Shown: positions 1 to 10,353, numbered from the stretch's first letter. The stretch: DNA of 64,000 nucleotides from Prostheceraeus crozeri (GCA_907163375.1 CAJQUW010010488.1:17740-81739); one strand, 5' to 3'. A program made the numbers and translations. The notes: a model not told the origin generated them from the letters alone.

Positions 1-1509
1 TGACACGATTTCCATGAAATTCGTGAATCGATGAATCTATGAATTATTGATGAGTTCATTGATAAAGAAATGTAGATATCCCAAAGGTATTCATTGATTA
101 AGTTTCATAAGACGCGAAAGGTAAAATAAAGACCTTTCACGTCACAAATTCATCAATAAACACATTTCACCGTCGTAATCGCTTATTGTTTTTGATGCGA
201 TTTCTATGAAATTCTTGTGCACCTAATATGAAGTAAATACAGAACCAGTTAACAATGCATTTAGATAGGGACAAACATCAGAAGCAATAGCGACTGATTA
301 ATATTCACTGACATTGACAAACTTTGCTGCAATTGTCTCATTCCGCACACATTTCTTGACATTGGAGGTCGGTTACTCATAACTGTCCAAGCATTGTTCA
401 AATCCTTTTTCTTACACCATTCCAGGTATGTGTAAAGTTACACATCCTAACTACTGTTCTTCGGTGCAATGTGCCCTGTCAGTTAGGTCGCTCTTCCTCC
501 TTAATGGGACTGCTAAATGCTCAGGGGATTTTGCGATGTGGCATGGTCTTTCGGAGTGTCTTGACCATGGTAGGAATTCTATCCTAACATGTGATGACAC
601 ACATGCTACGCTGTGTCGCGTTTTTCCGTTGACCTGTTTCTGTTTCCGTGTTGGTTTGGGGAGCGGATTCCTGATCGGCGAGGTGCATTTCGCTCAATTA
701 CGATAGCATAGTGTGAAATTGTTCTATGATTAATTAACCGCACCATCGATCAAATAATAAGGCTAAATAATCTACTGTGATGAAGTGTGATTGGTAAATA
801 AAACACATTATTAATTATTTGATGAAATTAATGTTTTTGTTCCTTTGCATTATCATGATTATTGCATGTTGTTATACTATGAAAATGAATGATTTGTCTC
901 CTCTCCTCATTTATCTATGACATGTCTTACCAATCATTATCACTTATCATGCTCACATAAATTGACGTTATGATTCATGCACTTGTATATATTATGCTCA
1001 TTATCATGATAATATCTCATTCTATGAAGTTAAATGTCCATACGGTTAAACATCAAGTTTAATGTTTACGAGTATATATTAATTTTTCCATTTGTAAATA
1101 TTCACATAAAATTCATTACAAAATGTACCACGTTAATATCATAACGAACTCATAGACTTCTTCAGACTGCATTCATCTTAAAACTCTCCGTTGCTTCTGT
1201 TGCCGCTTTTCTCATCTCTGTATCTCTATTCACCTCAAAATTTATGTGATTAGAAGGCGGTTTTTTATTGACCTAAAAAATTACGAATTCTGACTTTATT
1301 TTCAAGTAAATTTTCACCGAAAATTTTGACTTAAATGTAAAATTTCTATCCAATCTTTTTACCTAATTCAGTTTTGTTTAACCAAAGAAAACATCGTTTC
1401 AGACTCACAAGAAAACGTTACTTGTTTTAATTAAAGAAACATATTTTATTATTGAGCCCACAAATACAAAGTTCTTCACGAAAAGAAGGAATGCCTCTTA
1501 AACAACGAG
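1..1509. other. AT-rich non-coding flank, no gene recognised
   Basis: No coding pattern is seen. The one open frame of about 90 codons (428-706) has no recognisable motif, is not flanked by splice sites and reads like chance. The stretch is probably intergenic DNA or the decayed 3' end of the hAT-like element that follows. Confidence 0.5.
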
Positions 1510-2714
1510 TTAATTATTAATGGCATTGTAATTCATTATTGCATAGTATTTAATGTTTTGTGGAGAAAAGTTTCTTTTAAAACGAAGGAGATTTTTCAAC
1601 TGGGAAAAGCTTCGTTCGATCGCAGCTATGGTTGATTGTGCACACAACAGAAGATTGTATTCAGTTGGTGAAATATCGTCACGTGCCAAGTTAACAATCT
1701 CCATGATATCATTCTGTTATAGTCCCAACTCTAGTAATAGAACAATGGTTCTGTTACTTCACACGTCCGTGTTTATTCTGATCAAAACATCAGCTTATAT
1801 AGTACATGAATACATGATGAATTGTCATGTTCACAAATGTTCAGATTGATACAGATAAACAAAATAACAATAATGCCGGAACACAAGGAAAAAGTAAGTT
1901 AACAGAAATATTTACCAAAGGGAAGTTAAATGGGATTAAAGTCAAAACACTCATGGTTGGCGGGAAATTCAAACGTTGGGATCATTTTCCAAATGACCCA
2001 CGAGGTGAGCGGACGTACGGAGTTTCGGCTGTCACACATTCTGAGATAAACGCAAGTTTATATATGATTTGATTTCACAGGGATCAATTCCGAAATCCAG
2101 ACTGTTTACGTCCTGTATTACCTGACGAATTTTGTAGTTGGTTCCTTCGCATCGCTCCATTAGATGATGCAGAGGTCTATACGTTGCCACATACACGAGT
2201 TGGTCAACAATTACTGTGCCGGAAACTGCAGATTTTGCACGACTTGCAAGTAATCCATCATCCTCGAAACCCAACACAATTTGTTTGACGTCGGAAAAGT
2301 GGTCTGCATGCCAAAAAGCCGCGTTTAACCATGTTCCCTACCTGGTTACGACCGGCTTTGGTGGACTTCCAATGGATGCAAATAGAAGACGGCGATCACA
2401 ATTTTTAACAGTAGGAGCCTTGATTGAGGAAATCAAACTGTCGACAGCCTCATACTTCGACTTCACAAGCAATGCACAGTTGTGCAACAGGTGCGCCATA
2501 CACGTTACATGAAATAATGATGGATACATAGACTTCATAGTTTTGCCCGCAAAAGTCATATAACGAGCTGCATCAGATAGCAGTAAAAGGGAATTATTGC
2601 GATGAACATTTAAATCTTTAACAATAACATGGCACACTGTTTGATGATTGATATTTCCTTCTAGCCGCCTACAGTCATATAAATGAGTAACTTCAGGCTT
2701 TTCTAGAATTCCGA
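1510..2714 (-). pseudogene. hAT-like transposase, C-terminal part (split and decayed)
   Basis: Read on the minus strand, 2714-2338 carries the hAT core pattern LLLSDAARYM followed by HVTCMAHLLHN. An in-frame TAG follows at about 2338, where the family normally has tryptophan. The frame then continues past it (GTWLNAAFWHADHF) to about 2032. At 1704-1510 is a typical hAT dimerisation tail, AIERSFSQLKNLLRFKRNFS. The stretch 1705-2031 does not read through, so the gene is dead. The N-terminal part of the same gene lies 30 kb away at 32733-33270, because a 30-kb element inserted between codons of the transposase (see 2724-32723). Motif recognition is by eye. Confidence 0.75.
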
Positions 2715-2723
2715 CAAGAATGT
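2715..2723. repeat. 9-bp target-site duplication, left copy
   Basis: CAAGAATGT lies directly before the first base of the 30-kb element. The identical nine bases follow its last base at 32724-32732. Removing the element and one copy rejoins the hAT-like transposase reading frame. Confidence 0.9.
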
Positions 2724-4275
2724 ATGTCGTTGAAGTTAGCACCAACTTCAACACCAACTTTTTGAATAGAGTTTGTACAGAATAGGAAACCACATGTTTA
2801 GGTACTACTGATGACGCAGAGTTTGTACAGCCAAAAAGTTTTCCAAAATTCGAACTCCTTCACCTTCAAAATTCAAATCTAAATTCAAAAAATTGGTGCA
2901 AGTATTGGTGCTACCTGGTTAGCGAGTTTGTACAGCATTACGATGGAAAAATTTAGATACAAGAGCAAAAACCTGAGTTTGTACAGCAACTTTCAGCACT
3001 TTCCTCACACAAACAACCGGAAAAAACCGCCAAAAACCGATTTTTTCAAAATATGATAAGATTTTCCAGAAAAGTTCTTGGTGCTACATGGAAAATGAGT
3101 TTGCACAGCGCTCTAACCGGTGGAAGAGTGTTCTACTAATCCAGTCTGAGTTTGAACACGCACTTCTCCGACACTACAGCACTCCTACGACCGGTAAATA
3201 CCTGTTATTGTACAGTAACTACAAGAATACTGCCCATTTATGAGCAAATCAATTGGTGCTACATGGAAAATGAGTTTGTACAGTGCTCTAACCGGTGGAA
3301 GAGTGTTCTACTAATCCAGTCTGAGTTTGAACACACACTTCTCCGACACTCCAGCACTCCTACGACCGGTAAATACCGGATATTGTACAGTAACTACAAG
3401 AATACTGCCCATTTATGAACAAATCAATTGGTGCTACATGGAAAATGAGTTTGTACAGTGCTCTAACCGGTGGAAGAGTGTTCTACTAATCCAGTCTGAG
3501 TTTGAACACACACTTCTCCGACACTCCAGCACTCCTACGACCGGTGAATACCGGTTATTGTACAGTAACTACAAGAATACTGCCCATTTATGAACAAATC
3601 AATTGGTGCTACATGGAAAATGAGTTTGTACAGTGTTCTAACCGGTGGAAGAGTGTTCTACTAATCCAGTCTGAGTTTGAACACACACTTCTCCGACACT
3701 CCAACGACCGGTAAATACCGGTTATTGTACAGTAACTACAAGAATACTGCCCATTTATGAGCAAATCAATTGGTGCTACATGGAAAATGAGTTTGTACAG
3801 TGCTCTAACCGATGGGAGAGTGTTCTACTAATCCAGTCTGAGTTTGAACACACACTTCTCCGACACTCCAACGACCGGTAAATACCGGTTATTGTACAGT
3901 AACTACAAGAATACTGCCCATTTATGAACAAATCAATTGGTGCTACATGGAAAATCAGTTTGTACAGTGCTCTAACCGATGGAAGAGTGTGCTACTAATC
4001 GAGTCTGAGTTTGAACACACACATCTCCGACACTACAGCACTCCTACGACCGGAAAATACCGGTTATTGTGCAGTAACTACAAGAATACTGCCCATTTAT
4101 GAACAAATCAATTGGTGCTACATGGAAAATGAGTTTGTACAGTGCTCTAACCGATGGAAGAGTGTTCTACTAATCCAGTCTGAGTTTGAACACACACTTC
4201 TCCGACACTCCAGCACTCCTACGACCGGTAAATACCGGTTATTGTACAGTAACTACAAGAATACTGCCCATTTAT
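2724..4275 (+). repeat. Left inverted arm of the 30-kb element
   Basis: Bases 2724-3077 are the outer single-copy part, which recurs inverted at about 32370-32723. The first bases form a small hairpin (GTTGAAGTT..AACTTCAAC). The motif GAGTTTGTACAG recurs at 2769, 2819, 2924 and 2975, then once per tandem unit (3272, 3447, 3622, 3788 and 4129 exact; 3097 and 3955 with one change). It is a candidate transposase-binding site. Confidence 0.85.
3078..4275 (+). repeat. Tandem array, about 7 units of 166-175 bp
   Basis: Units begin TTGGTGCTACATGGAAAATG at about 3078, 3252, 3427, 3602, 3768, 3935 and 4110. Units are 175 bp except for the fourth and fifth, which lack about 8-9 bp (166-167 bp), and the units are very similar. 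Because 175 is not a multiple of three, the same DNA gives several overlapping 88-codon open frames that look alike. These are by-products of the repeat and not genes. Confidence 0.9.
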
Positions 4276-4614
4276 GATCATGGAATGATAAGTTTCTCTA
4301 AGTTGGATGTCAAAGTAAGTGACTTCAAAGTCTCTTTTACCTCATGATTGGGGTAAATACGATATGGCCTGGGTGTTTTTGCATCTGAGTACGTTTTCAT
4401 ATAGATTTGCGAATTAAACTCCGATGATGTGTTGGAAATGTAGTATGAAATGACAGTGATGTGTTTCGCTCCTATCTTGGTAATAGAGCAACTGATCTTT
4501 ACAAGAAAATCCTAAGTGCTAGTTTATCGCTACCTAGAATAGACATTTTCACATATAGAAGTGGATCTTGGTTTATTTGTGATTGCAGAATTGATGTAGA
4601 TCATTATTTCGATA

Positions 4615-5061
4615 CACTAGGTGACATGCCTCGCTCAATCACGCGTAATTACACATGACCCCAAACATTCGTGGCTATGCGGGATATTGCTGCAATATAA
4701 GTTATATAAGTAAGTATAGTTGGCAGTCCTGTTATATAGACTTTGCGTCTCATGTGTCTGCCTGTATCAGAGGCTAAACAATGTGATAGGACCTCAATTT
4801 CATGCTCAGGGAAGACAGAACATGCTTAGCGGTTCATCTTAGTGGTTCAAGTGGCAGCGCAGACAACCGTGGACAAACTATAAACGCTCGCCCGCGCGTA
4901 TTCTTAAACATCTCCCATGTTTGAACAGCATCAGATCAAGTGATTGCTGACTCTTAGTGCAGCGCATATATACGCGGGTAGAAGAATAGAATGTCCTTAA
5001 CCACGGATGTTTGGGGTGTTCCGTAATTGCGCCTGAATAACGCGTGGCATGTCACCTAGTG
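4615..5061. mobile_element. Small inverted-repeat element (MITE) with CACTAG ends
   Basis: The left end CACTAGGTGACATGCC recurs inverted at the right end (GGCATGTCACCTAGTG, 5046-5061). Similarity continues for about 60 bp, with CCCCAAACATTCGTGG near 4660 matching its inverse near 5005. The 447-bp body has no coding sequence. No clear target duplication is visible. CACTA ends suggest a CMC-type MITE, but without the 3-bp duplication that is only a guess. Confidence 0.6.
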
Positions 5062-5580
5062 TGGATTTATGTTTATGTGAGATAAAAATGGGCAGTGTTT
5101 ATAGTATGTAAGCGTATTTTGAAGCTGAATAGGCCTATTTTTAAATAGGATACATGCATGAAATGCTACAACTGATATACGTTCAAAAACAGAATTAGCC
5201 TATTTTAGAGATATACGAGCGCATTAGAGAAAAGAATATCAGAATTAGGCCTTAATATCGTAAAGGTTTCTCGTTCTTTCTGGACGTAGATCCTTTCGTT
5301 TGATTGACTTGAAATGGCACCTAGCTGTTATTAATCGATCGAAATCCATGAACTCGAAACAAGCTTGGATCTTGAGCATTGCACCCTGTTGTCGTTTGAG
5401 ACATCTATGATTTCAAAATATGTTGGTGACGATTTTATTGACACGTGCAGGAGTGTATCAAAAACTTAAGCGACAAAAATCAAAATTTTGCACGTTGTCG
5501 CACCTATCTCGATGGGCCTTGTCGCATTTACCCCGGACCTGGTTTTCACTACCAAAATCGATCGGGCTACGTAAATAATG
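5062..5580. other. Unique DNA between the MITE and the Polinton, no gene seen
   Basis: This is inner sequence of the 30-kb element. No open frame with recognisable features and no long repeat is seen. Confidence 0.4.
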
Positions 5581-5586
5581 AAGAGG
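5581..5586. repeat. 6-bp Polinton target-site duplication, left copy
   Basis: AAGAGG directly precedes the Polinton. The same six bases follow it at 29773-29778. A 6-bp duplication is characteristic of Polinton/Maverick integration. Confidence 0.92.
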
Positions 5587-5941
5587 AGTAGTTAATAATG
5601 TGAACGCAAAAAGTGAGGATTAAAACGAGGATGCAAACATGGCGTTCCAAACATGTAAATATGAACATTTGAATTCGAACCGCGTTCCAATCATGTGAAT
5701 AGGAACCGCGTTCCGATTGGGATTTGAATTTGAGTTCATGTTTCGAGGTTCGGTACAATCAATTGTGTACTGGGGTTGTAACAGCCTGTTCCGATTTTGA
5801 ATTAAAGTGAGTGAATTAGAACAGGGATGCGAACATTTATTTCGGAACTTGAATAGATAGTTGTTTGTTTTGAGACTGCTTGCTCAAATGCGACAATTGT
5901 GGCCATTGTGACTATGATGACAATTTTATTTATTTTCATAA
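5587..5941 (+). repeat. Polinton terminal inverted repeat, left
   Basis: All 355 bases were compared by eye with the reverse complement of 29418-29772. Only one mismatch was seen, near the inner end (TTTATTT against TTTGTTT). Such similarity suggests recent insertion or repeat conversion. Confidence 0.93.
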
Positions 5942-5975
5942 CTAGGTTAAGTTATAAATACGTGGAAGTTGCTTC

Positions 5976-6479
5976 ATGGTTAGCTTCCCAATTTCATGGA
6001 TTGTTGCAAGAGACCTTGGTTATTCGCTAAAGGCCATAGAAACTGTTACAAATCTAAATGAAAATATCAAAGCTGGCGATTTAGTTGAACGACTAATGGA
6101 TCTGGATGAGCATACCATGAATGCTAATTTGGATCGTAGTTGGATAGAAGATTTCTCAATGCTACATCATAAAGACAGTGAAATTAGGAGGATGAAATTA
6201 GAACTTTCTGAAACGGAGATAAAAAAAGTGAAACCTTCAATTGATTTATCGAAATGTTCTATCGATGAAAGTGACTTCAGAAAGAAATTAGAAACAGAGA
6301 CGTTTAAACTATTATGTGAACGGAACTGCATTAGGTGTTTTGAACGGGAAAAATCCCTTCTCTTGTTACCATGTTCTCATTTTGTCATGTGTTCTACATG
6401 CTATATACCCTTGGAAACTACATTTTGTCCCCTTTGTGATGAAGAAATAATTTCAACAGTCACTGTATATCGTTCATAA
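5976..6479 (+). CDS. UBA-RING protein, IAP-like C-terminal half
   Basis: The 167-residue product ends in a C3HC4 RING finger of the inhibitor-of-apoptosis type: C118-x2-C121, C133-x-H135, C139-x2-C142, C151-x2-C154. This would make it a ubiquitin ligase that recruits an E2 enzyme. Residues about 7-45 (WIVARDLGYSLKAIETV onward) resemble the UBA domain that precedes the RING in cellular IAPs. No BIR domain is present, so caspase binding through a BIR is not expected. It is the first gene inside the left repeat, transcribed inwards. The ATG is the first in the open frame. IAP-like genes are known accessory genes of large DNA viruses; the role here is inferred. Confidence 0.75.
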   Translation: MVSFPISWIVARDLGYSLKAIETVTNLNENIKAGDLVERLMDLDEHTMNANLDRSWIEDFSMLHHKDSEIRRMKLELSETEIKKVKPSIDLSKCSIDESDFRKKLETETFKLLCERNCIRCFEREKSLLLLPCSHFVMCSTCYIPLETTFCPLCDEEIISTVTVYRS

Positions 6480-6526
6480 TGAGTCATCATGCGTGTCTGT
6501 AATTGGTTGCTATTGTGCAGCTTTTG

Positions 6527-6535
6527 TATATAAGG
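6527..6535 (+). promoter_or_regulatory. TATA box (TATATAAGG)
   Basis: TATATAAGG lies 55 bp before the ATG at 6590 and is near-identical to boxes before other genes of this element. Confidence 0.6.
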
Positions 6536-6589
6536 TTATGACACTTCTATTACAACCATATGTGTTGAGGATTGTAGACATTAATAAAC

Positions 6590-7201
6590 ATGCCATTTAC
6601 CACGATCATTCCTGTTTCAATTATTCACAAAGACAATCTGTTTACTAGCAAGATTTTCTACTCTGCAAATGATGTTATTGGTTACAAAGCTGATCTCATG
6701 GATCTGGTGGAGGATATTGTCACATTCTATCATTGTGAAGATGATATTGAACTTCAGAAACTCTTAATGAGGACATTGACCAATGCCCTTACGCGAGTAC
6801 TACGATTTTGGCTCGATGAAGTGTTCAAGCCTCTGAGTTTGACGGAAGCTATTCCACAGAGTTCTCGTTGCTATTGTGAAATGAGAACACGGAAATTGAA
6901 GACTTGTTTGCATGATATAATCGTATTTAGCCACTATGACGAAAATGGTGGTAAATTCAAGGTGGACATGTTTACCGGACCCCCGTCGATGAGCGTCAAT
7001 GTGGCAGTGCAAGATGACCGGGACATAATCAAGTTTAGAGCATACTATGCTAATCTTTTAAAAGTCTTCGCTTCAAAACCATGCTGTTCATGCTGTCCTC
7101 TATCAAAGGATTTAATGTGTAATATAGAACAGCTTATAACTGCAACGACTCAGACTTTGAGTGATGTTGATGACTACGACCTACCATCTGTTACCGTTTG
7201 A
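6590..7201 (+). CDS. Unknown Polinton protein, 203 aa
   Basis: Not recognised. The product is soluble-looking, mildly acidic at both ends and has a cysteine cluster near residues 164-169 (CCSCC), which may bind metal. A TATA box lies 55 bp upstream. The stop is 7 bp before the next ATG. It lies in the left, plus-strand block of virion-type genes, so a structural or regulatory role is possible but not shown. Confidence 0.7.
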   Translation: MPFTTIIPVSIIHKDNLFTSKIFYSANDVIGYKADLMDLVEDIVTFYHCEDDIELQKLLMRTLTNALTRVLRFWLDEVFKPLSLTEAIPQSSRCYCEMRTRKLKTCLHDIIVFSHYDENGGKFKVDMFTGPPSMSVNVAVQDDRDIIKFRAYYANLLKVFASKPCCSCCPLSKDLMCNIEQLITATTQTLSDVDDYDLPSVTV

Positions 7202-7210
7202 CTTTGTTGC

Positions 7211-7660
7211 ATGGAACTAGGCAAAAATGTATATTTTCATAAATGCTTTGCTTTTAACACAATAAAAATGACTGCACAACGAAAGGCATCTTTTTCTCGG
7301 AAGAATGGTTCTTTTAGACCTTCAAGTCAGTTTAAGAAGGCGTTGCGAAAGTTAAACAGCATGCGAAACAATAAAGTTAAGTGCAAATTAATTCAAAACT
7401 CAAGTGATGATTTCATCCGTGATTTGGCTTTTGCAATACACAAATGCCTCCCAATATACAAGCCTTTATTGAGTACTGATTCTCTAAACAGCATTAGAAA
7501 ATTTTCAAATACAAGAAGCAGTGATATGAAAAGGCGGAACTTAGTTCAGCGTGGAGGTGGTGGGTTTTTGAATATGTTGAATGATATTGGAAACAGCATT
7601 TACAATGTACTCAACAGTCCACTAGGGAAAGTTGTAGCAGGTGCCGCAGTGTTGCTATAG
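7211..7660 (+). CDS. Small basic protein with Gly-rich hydrophobic tail
   Basis: The product is 149 residues from the first ATG. A second ATG at 7268 (MTAQRKASF) follows AATAAAA and begins the strongly basic part, so it may be the true start. The body is rich in Lys/Arg (RKNGSFRPSSQFKKALRKLN). A short RRNLVQRGGGGFL stretch precedes a hydrophobic C-terminus ending KVVAGAAVLL. Small basic proteins with a GG-F motif and a hydrophobic end are common in Polintons and have been compared with adenovirus core or minor proteins; that assignment is tentative. It sits 9 bp after the preceding stop. Confidence 0.65.
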   Translation: MELGKNVYFHKCFAFNTIKMTAQRKASFSRKNGSFRPSSQFKKALRKLNSMRNNKVKCKLIQNSSDDFIRDLAFAIHKCLPIYKPLLSTDSLNSIRKFSNTRSSDMKRRNLVQRGGGGFLNMLNDIGNSIYNVLNSPLGKVVAGAAVLL

Positions 7661-7714
7661 ACGACGAATCATGGATTGACACGTCATCATTGATTGATGA
7701 CTCATGTGAATATG

Positions 7715-7722
7715 TATATAAG
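7715..7722 (+). promoter_or_regulatory. TATA box (TATATAAG)
   Basis: TATATAAG lies 87 bp before the ATG at 7810 and starts a new transcription unit after the basic-protein gene. Confidence 0.6.
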
Positions 7723-7809
7723 AGAGACGCGCTTGTACTCTTTAATCACTTTCAAGCTATCATTCATCGCTGACGGTTGAAAAGCTCCGAATAAGTACAA
7801 CATTGAATT

Positions 7810-8556
7810 ATGTCTCAAAAAATGTTTATAGTTAGAGAGGAGAGCGACTCATTTGAACGTGATCTCTTTAAATTCCGACCGACAAGGAAGGTTCAAGGGA
7901 TTGGAAATACCTTTTACTTCCAAACGTTGAGCTATGGTGACGATGGTTTCTACCTTCAAGTTCCATTTTTCCACAGTAATGGTATGTCTTCATCTGGATA
8001 TAGCAACATGAGACAAATGCGAGTGACCTTTCCGAAATGGCAGCAGATGATACTCAAAACCATCGACTCTTTGGCGAAGGAATGCGTTGTGTTGCCCGAA
8101 AGTGCTCCTACACATTGGAGGAAGGCGTTAGAGGAAGGAAGTGGCTATAAGGATTTACCCGAGTTCGATACGCTATTCTTGAAATTGTCCGATCACTTTC
8201 AAGCATTCGATCTACTTGTTAATACAATGGAGTGTGATGATCTTAAGCGCGGACGATACATGGGTTTAATACACGTCAACGGACTATACATTGGTGCTCA
8301 CGGCTCAACCGGAAAAGTGGCATCGTTACAAATGAAAGTTCTACAGTTGGTTTATGAGCCAATGCCGATTGATAAGTGTCTAATCACCATCGATAAACCT
8401 ACTTCAAAAGATGGGAAGGATGTTGAAGAAAGAAAAAAGCGGGGACGGAAATCCAAGGAAGGGAGTGTTAAGTTGAAATTGAAACGCCAAGATGCTCAAA
8501 TTGACGCGAGAAGTTATTTTAATGCTGACATTGATGAGGAAACACAAATGCTGTGA
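7810..8556 (+). CDS. Unknown Polinton protein, 248 aa
   Basis: Not recognised with certainty. The first 200 residues look like a mixed alpha/beta globular domain. The last 45 are highly charged (KDGKDVEERKKRGRKSKEGS), resembling a nuclear-localisation or nucleic-acid-binding tail. It has its own TATA box upstream (7715) and AATAAA about 25 bp after the stop. Its place directly before the packaging ATPase suggests a virion-related role. Confidence 0.7.
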   Translation: MSQKMFIVREESDSFERDLFKFRPTRKVQGIGNTFYFQTLSYGDDGFYLQVPFFHSNGMSSSGYSNMRQMRVTFPKWQQMILKTIDSLAKECVVLPESAPTHWRKALEEGSGYKDLPEFDTLFLKLSDHFQAFDLLVNTMECDDLKRGRYMGLIHVNGLYIGAHGSTGKVASLQMKVLQLVYEPMPIDKCLITIDKPTSKDGKDVEERKKRGRKSKEGSVKLKLKRQDAQIDARSYFNADIDEETQML

Positions 8557-8664
8557 ATGTGAAATGAAAGTTTCTAAATGTAAATAAAGTTGTTATGGAA
8601 CATGACTTGTTTTATTCTAAGCAAACTGGTGGGTGTTGGTCTTTAAAGCTTTTGAAATTTCAGG

Positions 8665-9300
8665 ATGACAGATTTTCGCCTATTCACTGATCGCACAATG
8701 TGTGTGGCCGGACCAAGTCAGTCCGGTAAAACTACATTTGTAACTCAATTACTACAATTTAGAAATGAGATATTTAATAAAGAAATTAAAAGAGTTAAAT
8801 GGTGTTATGGCATATTTCAACCACAACTACATTCTGCACTTCGCCAGAAAGGTTATGATGTGAAGCAAGGGTTACCGACAACTGAAGACATCAAAGCAGG
8901 TGACTTAATTGTGCTAGATGATCTATTGCGTGAAAGCAAATCATCGAAAGATGTAACTGAAATGTTTATTCAGACAGCACATCATAGGGAAGCCTTCATA
9001 ATCTATATCACCCAAAAAATTTTTGATGGAGGGAAAGAGCAAAGAACTAGGAGTTTGAATACACATTATTTGGCAATATTTAAAAATCCAAGAGACAGCA
9101 GTCAGATACATCATCTCAGTAGACAGATATTACCTCAACAACCTAAAGTTCTTTCAAAAATATATGAAGATGTAACTAAGAAACCACATGGCTATCTATT
9201 TATTGATCTAACCCAGGAATGTCCGGAACGACTTCGATTTCGAACTAATATCATACCTAATTCCGTTGAAACAATGACAGTTTTCTCGGTTCACAGCTAG
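8665..9300 (+). CDS. Genome-packaging ATPase (A32/FtsK-HerA type)
   Basis: This is predicted to hydrolyse ATP to pump the DNA genome into a preformed capsid. The 211-residue product has a Walker A motif, GPSQSGKT (16-23), a Walker B motif, LIVLDD (81-86), and a polar strand, YITQK (114-118), that fits the sensor position of the family. The length matches the short Polinton ATPases. The frame is intact, and this is one of the best preserved genes of the element. The ATG chosen is the first in frame and comes 20 codons before the P-loop, as is usual. Confidence 0.9.
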   Translation: MTDFRLFTDRTMCVAGPSQSGKTTFVTQLLQFRNEIFNKEIKRVKWCYGIFQPQLHSALRQKGYDVKQGLPTTEDIKAGDLIVLDDLLRESKSSKDVTEMFIQTAHHREAFIIYITQKIFDGGKEQRTRSLNTHYLAIFKNPRDSSQIHHLSRQILPQQPKVLSKIYEDVTKKPHGYLFIDLTQECPERLRFRTNIIPNSVETMTVFSVHS

Positions 9301-9341
9301 TTTTAAGCAATGTACTTTGTTGCCTTATTATTATTACAAAC

Positions 9342-9992
9342 ATGTCGTATTCAAAGATGGTAGTCATTCCTCAAGAGGAGTATATACAATTGACTACATT
9401 ACAAAGTGCACAAGAAGTCAAAAATATAGATCCACCTATTACGAATCAACTTAAGGAACTAACACAAAAGGATATGGAAATTCAGAAGATTAAGGATCCC
9501 TATCGACGAATGCAGTTAGCAGCTGAAAACATTGATGAGAGGCGACAGATTCGTGATAAGTTGCGACGATTTATAACCTTGTCAACACCTCGACCATATC
9601 GTGTGCGCGCTGAGCGATTATTTGACTTCATTGATCCACATGTGAAGTTCAATGAGAGAGGGGAAATAATAGATGAAACAACTGGTGATGTTATTAGAAA
9701 TAGTCACATAGATGACCTTCTGCAATATGCTGTCAGAGATGTAAGGCGAAAACTAGGTGCACCACAAGGGTGGTCATATTTTCAGAAAATTTTATCTGAT
9801 CAAAATGTACCACATAATATTATTGGAGGACCGACTGTGAATGAGTTGGACAAGGGTCACTTACAAGATGAAACAAAAAGTAAAACACCCACGATGGCGG
9901 TCAAGCGAGAGCTTCATGATCCCGATGATCTTCAACCAAAAAGAGCTACTAGGCGCTCAATGCGTGTTGGAAAGGATTATAGTAAATATTAA
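9342..9992 (+). CDS. Unknown Polinton protein, 216 aa
   Basis: The product begins MSYSKMVVIPQEEYIQL. This is followed by a charged, probably coiled-coil stretch (residues about 30-75, many K/E/Q), a more globular middle (80-150) and a disordered basic C-terminus (KRATRRSMRVGKDYSKY). A protein of this layout commonly lies between ATPase and integrase in Polintons, but its role is not known to me. It starts 42 bp after the ATPase stop and ends 35 bp before the next ATG. Confidence 0.7.
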   Translation: MSYSKMVVIPQEEYIQLTTLQSAQEVKNIDPPITNQLKELTQKDMEIQKIKDPYRRMQLAAENIDERRQIRDKLRRFITLSTPRPYRVRAERLFDFIDPHVKFNERGEIIDETTGDVIRNSHIDDLLQYAVRDVRRKLGAPQGWSYFQKILSDQNVPHNIIGGPTVNELDKGHLQDETKSKTPTMAVKRELHDPDDLQPKRATRRSMRVGKDYSKY

Positions 9993-10026
9993 GCAAATAT
10001 AAATTAAGCTTTGCTTCTCTCATATC

Positions 10027-10353
10027 ATGTCGCTACAAAAGTTTTGCTGCTGTTTGAAATCTGCGCTCGAAGGTAAAGGAGAAGAGGGCATAGAGGTTGA
10101 TATCAATTGTGTTAGCAGTTGCTGTGGGAGTAATACGCGTGCAAATCAGAACAAAGACGATGAGTACAGCAGTGAAACTCAGAAAGATTTATTACGACTT
10201 AAATCACCCCGCAAGTTTCAGTCGTCCGGAGGTTCTAGCTCGTGCAGCAGGTGTGGGAATAGAGAAAGTCAAGAAGTGGTTAAGGAGTCAACCAACTTAC
10301 ACTCTTCACAAAAATGCGAGAAAGCGGTTTCCAACGAGAAAATATGTTGTTAA
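10027..10353 (+). CDS. Possible short Cys-rich protein overlapping integrase
   Basis: The frame opens with cysteine clusters (FCCCL at 6-10, SCC at 31-33). Its first 45 codons lie before the likely integrase start at 10160; the remaining 60 overlap integrase in another frame and are of low complexity. Only the upstream part would be free to evolve as a protein. It may be a small membrane-anchored or palmitoylated product or a chance frame. Comparison with related elements would decide. Confidence 0.35.
   Translation: MSLQKFCCCLKSALEGKGEEGIEVDINCVSSCCGSNTRANQNKDDEYSSETQKDLLRLKSPRKFQSSGGSSSCSRCGNRESQEVVKESTNLHSSQKCEKAVSNEKICC

Noticed and set aside
428..706. 92-codon frame
   Set aside because: No motif, splice context or repeat link; expected by chance.
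3078..4275. CRISPR-like regular repeats
   Set aside because: Units are contiguous without unique spacers, and the context is eukaryotic.
3152..4277. Several near-identical 70-88-codon frames (MNTHFSDT.. type), also inverted at 32005-32295
   Set aside because: They come from the 175-bp tandem repeat of the element arms; each unit is in a shifted frame and the product has no protein features.
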